A stretch of 5,476 bases of DNA from Chlamydiia bacterium (lineage in GTDB: Bacteria; Chlamydiota; Chlamydiia; Chlamydiales; FEN-1388): NCBI GenBank assembly GCA_023269335.1, contig JAHFTM010000150.1, positions 1 through 5,476 of the forward strand, written 5' to 3'. The notes under the pieces are model-generated. The model was not told the origin of the DNA, made no database searches, and saw nothing but the letters and a program-made list of their open reading frames with translations. Position 1 is the stretch's first letter. Every line of letters starts with the position of its first letter. A program made the translations under genes and the position numbers. Of the stretch, positions 1 to 5,410 are shown in pieces.

Positions 1-318
1 TTGGCTTTTTTGGGGTCCACATATCTAGCAACCACGCTGATTCTCTACTCAGTGCGCTTGTACTTTTTTAAAGATGCATTTTCAACGCTTGGCATCATGA
101 CATACCTCTTTTCAGTGATGGCAAGCCTTATCCAAGCGCTCGTCGCCTTACTTCTAGATTTTCCATTTACACTCACACTTACTTGGCTTTTTTGCGACTG
201 CTTTATCATGCCTCTCCTCGATGCTGCTTTCGCTGTCGTCTTTTTTTCTCTTCCACACTTCTTCTATACCTACTATTATAGGAAAAAATATACTCGATCA
301 CATACCTATGCTTCTTGA
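1..318 (+). CDS. Polytopic membrane protein, C-terminal part (cut by the window's left edge)
   Basis: The frame is open from the first base and its first codon is TTG, so it is best read as the C-terminal 105 residues of a longer protein rather than a complete gene. The visible part is very hydrophobic, with three likely membrane segments at about residues 7-23, 28-53 and 60-92, the last perhaps two helices. It ends in a short basic tail (YRKKYTR), which suggests a cytoplasmic C-terminus. The spacing of helices and the basic tail recall small cell-shape proteins of the MreD type, but no diagnostic motif is present and this is only a guess. Its stop overlaps the folD start by 11 nt, so the two are probably co-transcribed and translationally coupled. 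A hypothetical membrane protein beside folD also fits my memory of Chlamydia genomes. Confidence 0.6.
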   Translation: MAFLGSTYLATTLILYSVRLYFFKDAFSTLGIMTYLFSVMASLIQALVALLLDFPFTLTLTWLFCDCFIMPLLDAAFAVVFFSLPHFFYTYYYRKKYTRSHTYAS

Positions 319-1192
319 CGGACATAAAATTGCTCAAGCCATCCATGCAGAAATCAAGGATGTGCTTCAAAAGCTTGCCACACACGCAAGAAAGCCTTGC
401 TTGGCTTGCGTTTTGACTACAAAGCATCCAGCATCAGCCTCATACGTCCAGAGAAAGATAAAGGCTTGCCATGAAGTGGGTATTGAATCTCAAGTTTTTC
501 ATCTTCAGCCACACTGCACAAAAGAGCTTCTTGATTTTATTGATAAACTGAACTTAGATCCCATGGTCGATGGTATTTTAATTCAACTTCCCCTGCCACC
601 ACACATTCATCTTCTTGAGGTGCTGGAAAAGATAGATCCTTTAAAAGATGTCGATGGCTTCCACCCGCTCAATGCTGGAAAAGTACTGTTGCAAGACCCG
701 ACAGCTTTTAATCCCTGTACTCCTCTTGGCATTAAAGTGCTGCTTGAACGTTATGAAATTGATATTACCGGCAAACATGTTGTGATACTGGGAAGAAGTA
801 ATATTGTCGGCAAGCCGCTAGCTGCTCTTTTGATGCAGGATGCCCCTGGGTGCAATGCCACTGTGACAGTAGCCCATAGTAAATCTACCTATTTAAAAGA
901 GCTTACACGCACAGCCGATATCTTAGTTGCTGCTATGGGCAGACCTAAAGCAGTTGAAGCTGACTGGGTGAAAGAAGGTGCAGTAGTAGTTGATGTAGGG
1001 ATTAATCGAGTAGAAGCGCTAGCCAGCAAAAGCGGCTACAAAGTTATAGGTGACGTAGATTTTGAAAATGTAAAGAATAAATGTATGGCGATCACACCGG
1101 TTCCAGGGGGCATTGGCCCTATGACAATTGCAATGCTTCTTAAAAATACGCTAAAAAGCTACTATCTTAGAAATAAATTACAGCTACCGTAG
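308..1192 (+). CDS. folD: Bifunctional methylenetetrahydrofolate dehydrogenase / methenyltetrahydrofolate cyclohydrolase FolD
   Basis: FolD interconverts 5,10-methylene-THF, 5,10-methenyl-THF and 10-formyl-THF in the cytoplasm, using NADP(H), and so supplies one-carbon units. The 294 residues are close to the usual family length (about 280-300). Motifs in order: SYVQRK (45-50) with the catalytic Lys50 after Tyr46; QLPLP (93-97); KDVDGF (113-118) with the substrate-binding Asp; the Rossmann signature GRSNIVGKP (162-170); and PGGIGPMT (266-273). All key residues are present and the frame is intact. The same frame is open back to 221, but that gives a 29-residue hydrophobic extension unlike any FolD and lying inside the membrane-protein gene; ATG 308 puts MLLDG at the N-terminus, as expected. 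No good Shine-Dalgarno precedes it (AGGAAAA is 19 nt away), consistent with coupling to the upstream gene. apbE follows 8 nt downstream. Confidence 0.97.
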   Translation: MLLDGHKIAQAIHAEIKDVLQKLATHARKPCLACVLTTKHPASASYVQRKIKACHEVGIESQVFHLQPHCTKELLDFIDKLNLDPMVDGILIQLPLPPHIHLLEVLEKIDPLKDVDGFHPLNAGKVLLQDPTAFNPCTPLGIKVLLERYEIDITGKHVVILGRSNIVGKPLAALLMQDAPGCNATVTVAHSKSTYLKELTRTADILVAAMGRPKAVEADWVKEGAVVVDVGINRVEALASKSGYKVIGDVDFENVKNKCMAITPVPGGIGPMTIAMLLKNTLKSYYLRNKLQLP

Positions 1193-1200
1193 ATGAAACA

Positions 1201-2268
1201 ATGTATAAATACTTTTCTAGACTTCTTCTTCTGTTTTCTTTTGTTTTCCTCATTTCTTGCCAAGAGTCTTCTAGTCAGCGCTTAGGCTGGTCTAGAAATA
1301 ACCTTTCCTCATTTTCTGGTATTGCCATGACAATGCCATATCGCATAGAAATTGGTAAGGAACTTTCGCGCGATGAAAAGATAGAAGTTCACAACCTGAT
1401 CGATGCAGTTTTTTTTGAAATCGACACCATTTATAATAAATGGAACCCCGATTCTGAGCTTACTGCATTAAACAATTTGAAAGCCTATGAGAAGAAAACA
1501 ATCTCTCCAAAACTTGCCAGCTTTCTCAAACGCTGTGATTTTTTTGTTCAGCTGAGCTGTGGGAAATTTGACCCAACTGTTGAAGCCATCCAGCAGCTTT
1601 GGAAAAGGCATCTAGAAAAAAACACAACACCTTCAAAAATTGACATTGAAAAGCTTCGTTCAAGTATTGGTTGGCAGAACATCGTGATAGAAAACAACAT
1701 TTTTTATAAAAAACAGGATCAGACAGCAATGGATCTTAGCGGCTGCGTCAAAGGCTACGCGGTGGATCTTTTTGTCGAACGATTAAAAGCAAAAGGCTAC
1801 GAAAACACACTTGTCGATTGGGGCGGTGAAATGAGAGCACATGGCCATCATCCACAAGGAAGAAATTGGACCGTTTACATTGCTAACCTTGACGATCTAG
1901 ACCCTGAACATGCTTTAGCCTACTTGCCGTTGATCAATCAAGCGATAGCTACAAGTGGTGATTATCTTCAGTACTGGACAGTTTTCAATGAAGAAACCAA
2001 TCAAAATAAGTTTCAAAAAAAATCAGTGACCTATTTTCATGTTTTTGACCCAGTAACTCTTCGGCCATTAGCAATCACTGATGAGTCAATAGCGAGCGCA
2101 AGCTGCCTGGCTTCAGACTGCCTGACAGCCGATGCATTAGCCACAATGCTCCTCATGTGCCAGAATATGGAAGAGGCTAAAGCTTTAGCTGAGAGACTGC
2201 AAAAAGCAGTGCCAAATACCGCTTTTTGGATCATGTCTCGCAAAGATATCGCGTCGAGAGATAAGTAG
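1201..2268 (+). CDS. apbE: ApbE/Ftp-family lipoprotein, FAD:protein FMN transferase
   Basis: This family transfers FMN from FAD to a Ser/Thr of extracytoplasmic flavoproteins, classically NqrB/NqrC of the Na+-translocating NADH:quinone reductase, an enzyme chlamydiae have. The 355-residue protein starts with a lipoprotein signal: basic MYKYFSR, a hydrophobic core, and lipobox LISC with Cys20, so it should be membrane-anchored outside the inner membrane. Family motifs in order: GIAMTMPYRI (40-49); NPDSELTALN (82-91); GKFDPTVEAI (121-130); DLSGCVKGYAVD (178-189) with the conserved Lys-Gly; WGGE (207-210); ATSGDY (250-255); HVFDPVT (280-286); and TADALAT (309-315) with the Mg2+-ligand Asp and Thr. 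One oddity is that the usual DPxTG is DPVTL here, lacking the Gly. It lies 8 nt after folD with no clear Shine-Dalgarno. An ATG at 1193 is in another frame and is not the start. The substrate is inferred, as no Nqr gene is in view. Confidence 0.92.
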   Translation: MYKYFSRLLLLFSFVFLISCQESSSQRLGWSRNNLSSFSGIAMTMPYRIEIGKELSRDEKIEVHNLIDAVFFEIDTIYNKWNPDSELTALNNLKAYEKKTISPKLASFLKRCDFFVQLSCGKFDPTVEAIQQLWKRHLEKNTTPSKIDIEKLRSSIGWQNIVIENNIFYKKQDQTAMDLSGCVKGYAVDLFVERLKAKGYENTLVDWGGEMRAHGHHPQGRNWTVYIANLDDLDPEHALAYLPLINQAIATSGDYLQYWTVFNEETNQNKFQKKSVTYFHVFDPVTLRPLAITDESIASASCLASDCLTADALATMLLMCQNMEEAKALAERLQKAVPNTAFWIMSRKDIASRDK

Positions 2269-2295
2269 TGTCCAACTCAAAAATTGTTCGACTTA

Positions 2296-2340
2296 CTTTT
2301 GATTTAGGCAAATAAACCCAAAATTTAGGTTATTAGTCGC
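2296..2340 (-). terminator. Weak candidate terminator between convergent genes
   Basis: Two convergent genes (apbE and the Lys-rich protein) are separated by only 64 nt, so transcription must stop here from both sides. The best hairpin is AATAAACC (2311-2318) with GGTTATT (2328-2334), an AT-rich stem with one bulged base. On the minus strand it is followed by a short TTTATTTG tail. It is much weaker than a standard intrinsic terminator, and the right arm overlaps the stop codon of the minus-strand gene. Confidence 0.25.
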
Positions 2341-3481
2341 TATCACTATCACTAGCGTCGGGATATAGGAGTTCATAGACAAAATTCCATCCATCAACCC
2401 ATTTGTCAAGTGTCTGAGCATAATCACCTGCTGCAAATTTCCTTTTACAGTCATCAAAAAGAGTTAAAAGGTCTTCTAATTTAGACTTATTTGTCTCTTC
2501 TTGAAGCTCTGAGTTATGTACTTTCAGCCATTTTAAAGCATTATTGAGTACGATGTGCGATTCTTCAACATTTAGTTTTTCAGGTGGTCTTTTTTGTAAG
2601 ATAAGATTCAATCTTGCGAGATAGGCTTTTGTATCTCTGAGAACATCATTGAAGTTTTTTGAGAGCAGCTTATTTGCTGAGTAGGCTACTACTGGTCGCA
2701 ATCTTACCTGTTGAACGAGTGAGAGTGGTTGCAAAAAGACAGATAAGATAGCTTTTTTTTGTATTCTTTGAGTTGCCTCAAGTAATTGCATGGTACTATT
2801 AAATTGTTTTATCTTTTGTGCGACGACAAGATTAGTGTTGGTTTCGGAGAGTTTTTTTTGAAGTAATTTTATAAAACTCTGTACTTTTTTATAGATCTCT
2901 CGAAAATCTGTATTTTTAGGATTAAGATTAGGAGCATAGAGAAGTAACAAATCAATTGTTTTTACAAAAGTGTCAGCTGTTACTAAGGTGTCAGGCACTG
3001 CTTTCATACTTAAAAAAGCACCTGCTGGTATTCCATGAGCAAGATAACTTTTTTCTCGCTCTGTCTTATCTTTTGGTCTGATTGTAAGTTGCTTCTTTGC
3101 TCGTGCAGCCGGCTTGTGGGCTGTTGCACTCCACGGAATGCTATTCACCTGAATAACGAGTGGATGAAGTATTGAGTTTACTTTGTCTTTAATTTCTTCA
3201 AGGCTTTTTTCTAACTTGCTCCTCACAGTAGCTGAGAGCTGTGTCAAAGAGTCTAAATACTTCTTGCACTTATGAGGGAGTGCTTGCAGTTGAGTTGGAG
3301 TAAGCCGTTGAAGTTCTTTTGCTTTGTTGAGAGCTTTCATGACGTTAGCAAATGTTAGCATGCAAGTACTCGAGGTCAAGAAAATATCAGGCAATTTTTC
3401 AAAGGCAAGTAGAATTTTCGGTGTCAGAATGCTGGTCCCCTTTTCATTCTGATTTTTTGCATGAGCTTTTTGAGTCTTCAA
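2333..3481 (-). CDS. Unrecognised Lys-rich helical protein; natural start probably lost by a frameshift
   Basis: I do not recognise this 382-residue protein. It has no signal peptide and no membrane helix. It is rich in Lys, Leu, Gln and Asn and looks almost wholly alpha-helical, with amphipathic stretches at about 45-110 and 195-245. A basic, probably flexible segment (121-145, with KPAARAKK) follows the first. It ends in an acidic tail, DASDSDSD (375-382). The only start available in this frame is TTG 3481, directly after an in-frame TAA and without a Shine-Dalgarno. A good start with GAGGT spacing lies upstream at 3555 in another frame, and that 25-codon frame ends at this TTG. The protein is therefore either a frameshifted gene whose real N-terminus is encoded at 3478-3555, or is translated by coupling through the 4-nt TTGA overlap. 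Its position downstream of a type III chaperone makes a secreted-substrate role possible, but that is inference. Confidence 0.75.
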   Translation of the reverse strand: MKTQKAHAKNQNEKGTSILTPKILLAFEKLPDIFLTSSTCMLTFANVMKALNKAKELQRLTPTQLQALPHKCKKYLDSLTQLSATVRSKLEKSLEEIKDKVNSILHPLVIQVNSIPWSATAHKPAARAKKQLTIRPKDKTEREKSYLAHGIPAGAFLSMKAVPDTLVTADTFVKTIDLLLLYAPNLNPKNTDFREIYKKVQSFIKLLQKKLSETNTNLVVAQKIKQFNSTMQLLEATQRIQKKAILSVFLQPLSLVQQVRLRPVVAYSANKLLSKNFNDVLRDTKAYLARLNLILQKRPPEKLNVEESHIVLNNALKWLKVHNSELQEETNKSKLEDLLTLFDDCKRKFAAGDYAQTLDKWVDGWNFVYELLYPDASDSDSD

Positions 3482-3555
3482 TTATCTTGAAGGTTCTTAT
3501 CCCAATGGGCAGATGAGCCACCTGCAGTTCTGTTACCAATTTGATCACTTGTCAT
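3478..3555 (-). CDS. 25-codon frame with strong ribosome site: probable detached N-terminus of the downstream gene
   Basis: On the minus strand ATG 3555 is preceded by GAGGT (3565-3561) with 5-nt spacing, the best-formed ribosome site in this stretch, and a matching promoter lies just upstream. The encoded peptide begins MTSDQIGNRTAGGSS, then has a His-Trp-Asp, and ends in a TGA overlapping the TTG start of the 382-residue frame (TTGA, 3481-3478). Its Ser/Thr/Gly/Asn-rich composition resembles type III secretion N-termini. The simplest reading is that it is the first 25 residues of the long protein, split off by a one-base loss near 3481 (real or a sequencing error). A true leader peptide coupled to the long gene is the alternative. 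An in-frame ATG at 3567 exists, but it lies inside the Shine-Dalgarno. Confidence 0.55.
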   Translation of the reverse strand: MTSDQIGNRTAGGSSAHWDKNLQDN

Positions 3556-3587
3556 AAAACACCTCATAACCACAAAAATATAGTATT

Positions 3588-3615
3588 ATTATAAAATAAT
3601 TTTAGTTATAGTAAA
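3588..3615 (-). promoter_or_regulatory. Sigma70-like promoter for the Lys-rich protein gene
   Basis: On the minus strand, TTTACT (3615-3610, 4 of 6 consensus) and TATAAT (3593-3588, 6 of 6) are 16 nt apart. This predicts a start near 3581 and a leader of about 25 nt before ATG 3555. The promoter fits the ATG at 3555 much better than TTG 3481. The region is very AT-rich, so chance matches are common. Confidence 0.5.
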
Positions 3616-3635
3616 TAAAAATACTTAAATTATTT
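3594..3635. repeat. AT-rich inverted repeat over the promoter
   Basis: AAATAATTTTAGT (3594-3606) and ACTTAAATTATTT (3623-3635) are 13-nt arms matching at 12 positions around a 16-nt centre. The repeat covers the promoter spacer and -35 box, the position expected of an operator. Nearly all its bases are A or T, so coincidence is quite possible. Confidence 0.35.
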
Positions 3636-3648
3636 GACATTAAGCATT

Positions 3649-3674
3649 AAAGATCAATAGTTTTATTGATTTTT
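3649..3674. terminator. Candidate AT-rich hairpin terminator between the two unknown genes
   Basis: ATCAATA (3653-3659) and TATTGAT (3664-3670) form a perfect 7-bp stem with a 4-nt loop, extendable to about 11 pairs on the plus strand, where TTTT follows. On the minus strand the tail is CTTTAAT. It lies after the acidic-protein gene and before the next promoter, so ending that transcript is its likeliest job. With one G-C pair in the core it would be weak. Confidence 0.35.
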
Positions 3675-3687
3675 CCCATTTTTTTGC

Positions 3688-3779
3688 GGATCTTTTACTG
3701 CTGGATTTCGCTGTTAAATCTAATTAACTTCATTCAAGTTTGTGTCGATTTCTACTTTGCAACCAGCAGTAAAATCTCC
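3688..3779. repeat. 92-nt inverted-repeat element in the intergenic region
   Basis: TTTTACTGCTGG (3693-3704) and CCAGCAGTAAAA (3763-3774) are perfect 12-nt inverted arms. With three further pairs beyond a 2-nt mismatch the arms reach 15 of 17 (3688-3704 and 3763-3779). The 58-nt centre codes for nothing I recognise. No T-run follows either arm, so it is not an intrinsic terminator, and I see no target-site duplication. It accounts for a third of the gene-free stretch 3556-3848. It could be a small non-autonomous insertion, an RNA structure in the 3' region of the upstream gene, or a protein site. Confidence 0.6.
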
Positions 3780-3848
3780 AGGTATAAATTGGTAAGAATC
3801 AGCCAGAAACTGCTGCAGCTACCAAAATTTTGTATCAGACTGCTCTGT

Positions 3849-4481
3849 TTAATAAGGGAGATGAAAACGAGTGGAACACTGTAAAGAAAGCGACTCAGTG
3901 TGACTAGGAGCTGTTGATCCCCAGACTACAGAAATACCGGAGTCTTTATCAAACGACGTACCAGTTGGATTCAGCTTGTGTATTCTTTCCCATAAACTGA
4001 GTACTAAACTACGATATCCCCATGATAAATTAGGAGCTTCGAGTAGTTTAGCCTCATCGCGCCTGAAAAGCTCCGCCGTAATCTCTTTCAGAGCTTTTTC
4101 TATTCTCGCGTCATCTTCTGCTGACTCAGTTTTCTGTTTTGTTAAGCCATCGCACAACAGTGCTAAATCTGCAACTAAGAACTCCGTCAAGTTGAGCGTA
4201 GCTAACTTGTCATGATCTTGCAGCGCACTTAAAATAAGCTTTTCAGCTTCAGGTATATAGGATACTACAAGATCTACAATTTTGCTTGAATCAGCTTTTA
4301 AATAGTCTGTAGCTGCATTAATCAATTCAATGAATTGTAGATCAATAGTTGACGCTTGTTTTACAGAGACAGATGTCTCATCTACAGTAGTCGATACTGC
4401 AAGAAGATCAGGATCATTAAGCACTTCATTTTCAGGTGGCAATAGCATACTAGAAGGCGAAATAGCAACAATTGGATTCAC
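3849..4481 (-). CDS. Unrecognised acidic, mostly helical protein
   Basis: I do not recognise this protein of 210 residues. It is acidic, lacks a signal peptide and membrane helices, and appears to have three parts. The first is a flexible, Ser/Thr/Pro-rich N-terminus (1-45). The second is a helical core at about 46-170, with hydrophobic runs such as IVDLVVSYI (68-76) and FLVADLALL (101-109), then a Glu/Lys/Arg-rich helix (118-145). The third is a less ordered C-terminus after residue 170, rich in Ser, Thr and Gly. I place the start at GTG 4481, because GAGGT (4491-4487) stands 5 nt before it. The ATG at 4493, which would add MRYF, overlaps that Shine-Dalgarno. It has its own promoter-like sequence. 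It follows the TPR chaperone gene by about 110 nt on the same strand, so it could be a chaperone client or effector; that is inferred from context only. Confidence 0.75.
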   Translation of the reverse strand: MNPIVAISPSSMLLPPENEVLNDPDLLAVSTTVDETSVSVKQASTIDLQFIELINAATDYLKADSSKIVDLVVSYIPEAEKLILSALQDHDKLATLNLTEFLVADLALLCDGLTKQKTESAEDDARIEKALKEITAELFRRDEAKLLEAPNLSWGYRSLVLSLWERIHKLNPTGTSFDKDSGISVVWGSTAPSHTESLSLQCSTRFHLPY

Positions 4482-4493
4482 AAAATACCTCAT

Positions 4494-4592
4494 GAGATTA
4501 TAAATTCAGGACTATGCGCGGGAATTGTAACGAGGCTCATATATTTCGCAAACCGAATTTTGCACGCTGACTTAATTTTGCCTTATAATCTC
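4494..4592. repeat. Perfect 10-nt inverted repeat bracketing a promoter-bearing spacer
   Basis: GAGATTATAA (4494-4503) and TTATAATCTC (4583-4592) are exact reverse complements separated by 79 nt. The right arm touches the chaperone's stop codon (4593-4595), and the left arm lies just upstream of the Shine-Dalgarno of the acidic-protein gene. The enclosed spacer holds that gene's best promoter candidate. The loop is too long for a simple terminator. Confidence 0.5.
4524..4551 (-). promoter_or_regulatory. Sigma70-like promoter for the acidic-protein gene
   Basis: On the minus strand, TTGCGA (4551-4546, 4 of 6) and TACAAT (4529-4524, 5 of 6) are 16 nt apart. The predicted start near 4517 leaves a leader of about 36 nt before GTG 4481, containing the GAGGT ribosome site. 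The gene may also be read through from the chaperone promoter. Confidence 0.45.
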
Positions 4593-4613
4593 TCACTCAG
4601 TTATTTGAGTGGG
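4592..4613. other. Small hairpin at the 3' end of the chaperone gene
   Basis: CACTCA (4594-4599) and TGAGTG (4606-4611) form a 6-bp stem with a 6-nt loop, extendable by a wobble and a G-C pair. It overlaps the chaperone's last codons and stop. There is no T-run on the minus strand, so it may stabilise or attenuate the transcript rather than end it. Confidence 0.3.
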
Positions 4614-5159
4614 TTTGTGATTTTTCTCAGAAATCAATCGCTTTTGAAAGAGATGCATCTCCTTTAAGATTTTTGTAGAGTCATCGTCACGAGGATGTTT
4701 TTTAGCATAAGCAAAGGCTTCTTGAATGATAGCCTCTGCTTGATCAAAATTTTTCATCTCAAAACAGCACTCAATTGCGTAGCTATAGGCATCCAGACGC
4801 GAGGGATCCATCGTTTGGGCAACGAGATAGGCAGAGAGTGCTTGCAGGAAATTTTGATTTGCCTGATGGGCAAGTCCGAAGCCAACCCAAAAATCGGAAA
4901 TATATGGATTAAATTGAGTAAGTAAGTCAAAAGCTAAAATAGCTTCATCAAAGCGGTGCTGTGCAAGCAAATTGATAGCATTTTCAAAAAGCCTTCCTAA
5001 ATGTTCATTAGAAAAGCCTAAAAGATCCTGTACCAGCTTGCCTTTTGCTAAAATGAGATCGATATCTTTTGTATTATCAACTTCGATGTAACGTTTTATT
5101 TTTACATGAATTTGTGAGGTCAATTTTAGCTCTGTCTTTCTTTTATGCGCTCTTCTCAT
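4593..5159 (-). CDS. LcrH/SycD-family (class II) type III secretion chaperone, TPR protein
   Basis: This family holds translocators and other type III substrates in the cytoplasm and presents them to the secretion apparatus. The 188-residue protein is near the family length. It has a basic N-terminus (MRRAHKRK) and a helical region (30-52), then three tetratricopeptide repeats at about 54-87, 88-121 and 122-155. Characteristic stretches are FDEAILAFDLL (70-80), FWVGFGLAHQA (90-100), ALSAYLVAQTMDP (107-119) and AIECCFEM (128-135). These correspond to the SycD pattern of an F/W-LGLG-type helix, an A-AY-A-MD helix and an A-EC helix. I chose ATG 5159, with GAGGAA 6 nt upstream, over ATG 5180, which would place the Shine-Dalgarno inside the gene. 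No large translocator gene is complete in view; its clients may be the two genes downstream or the divergent gene at 5411. A general TPR protein is the alternative. Confidence 0.82.
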   Translation of the reverse strand: MRRAHKRKTELKLTSQIHVKIKRYIEVDNTKDIDLILAKGKLVQDLLGFSNEHLGRLFENAINLLAQHRFDEAILAFDLLTQFNPYISDFWVGFGLAHQANQNFLQALSAYLVAQTMDPSRLDAYSYAIECCFEMKNFDQAEAIIQEAFAYAKKHPRDDDSTKILKEMHLFQKRLISEKNHKPTQITE

Positions 5160-5194
5160 GTCACTTTCCTCACATCTCATGTTTTTGTCGTTTT

Positions 5195-5257
5195 AGCCTG
5201 GCATTTCTTCGGATTTTTAACGGAAAACTCACTACAATGCCTAGGTTGTTTTTCCGG
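5195..5257. other. Interleaved inverted repeats in the chaperone leader
   Basis: Two stems can form: GGCATT (5200-5205) with AATGCC (5236-5241), extendable by CCT/AGG past a bulge; and CGGAAAA (5221-5227) with TTTTCCG (5250-5256). Because the arms interleave, the stems exclude each other or make a pseudoknot. Both lie inside the predicted roughly 100-nt leader of the minus-strand chaperone transcript. The palindrome CCTAGG (5240-5245) sits in the same place. Confidence 0.35.
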
Positions 5258-5267
5258 CCCTAACCTT

Positions 5268-5273
5268 ATTATA
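5268..5273 (-). promoter_or_regulatory. Candidate -10 box for the chaperone gene
   Basis: A perfect TATAAT is on the minus strand at 5273-5268, preceded directly by TG. No good -35 lies at the right distance: TTGACA is present upstream on the same strand but about 31 nt away, and the sequence at 17 nt is TACGCA. Transcription from here would give a leader of about 100 nt. A second chlamydial sigma factor with another consensus cannot be excluded. Confidence 0.35.
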
Positions 5274-5339
5274 CATTTTTTTAAAGAAAATGCGTAAGGA
5301 ATTCTGTCAAATTTTTCAATCTTTTCCTAAACTCATGAA

Positions 5340-5369
5340 TTGCAATAAATAAGCATTACTTGATACGAT
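5340..5369 (+). promoter_or_regulatory. Weak promoter candidate for the divergent right-edge gene
   Basis: TTGCAA (5340-5345) and TACGAT (5364-5369) match 4 of 6 each with an 18-nt spacer, giving a leader of about 35 nt before ATG 5411. TTGATA (5360-5365) is an alternative -35, but its -10 would leave almost no leader. The gap between the divergent genes (5160-5410) otherwise holds only the chaperone leader and promoter; I see no RNA gene in it. Confidence 0.25.
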
Positions 5370-5410
5370 TTTCAATCAACTATTGTAAAACACTAGATAA
5401 GAGACCATAA

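Noticed and set aside
221..307. A longer FolD reading with a 29-residue hydrophobic N-terminus
   Set aside because: FolD is cytoplasmic and normally begins close to the MLLDG-type sequence; the extension is just the membrane-protein gene read in another frame.
206..427. Antisense frames at 206-427, 1526-1729, 2037-2243 and 3976-4215
   Set aside because: Each lies opposite a better-supported gene and has a composition expected of a shadow frame.
2266..2290. GTAGTGTCCAACTC after apbE, reminiscent of insertion-sequence ends
   Set aside because: No inverted partner, target duplication or transposase fragment is visible in the window.
3634..3662. Plus-strand TTGACA (3634-3639), a possible small-RNA promoter
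   Set aside because: The -35 is perfect, but the best -10 (AATAGT, 16 nt away) is poor and lies inside the candidate terminator hairpin.
3666..3884. A plus-strand 72-codon frame in the intergenic region
   Set aside because: It starts with TTG without a ribosome site, has no recognisable content, runs through the inverted-repeat element and overlaps the end of the acidic-protein gene antisense.
4695..5263. Plus-strand frames at 4695-4925 and 5069-5263 opposite the chaperone gene and its leader
   Set aside because: They lie mostly antisense to the well-supported TPR protein and have no ribosome sites or family features.
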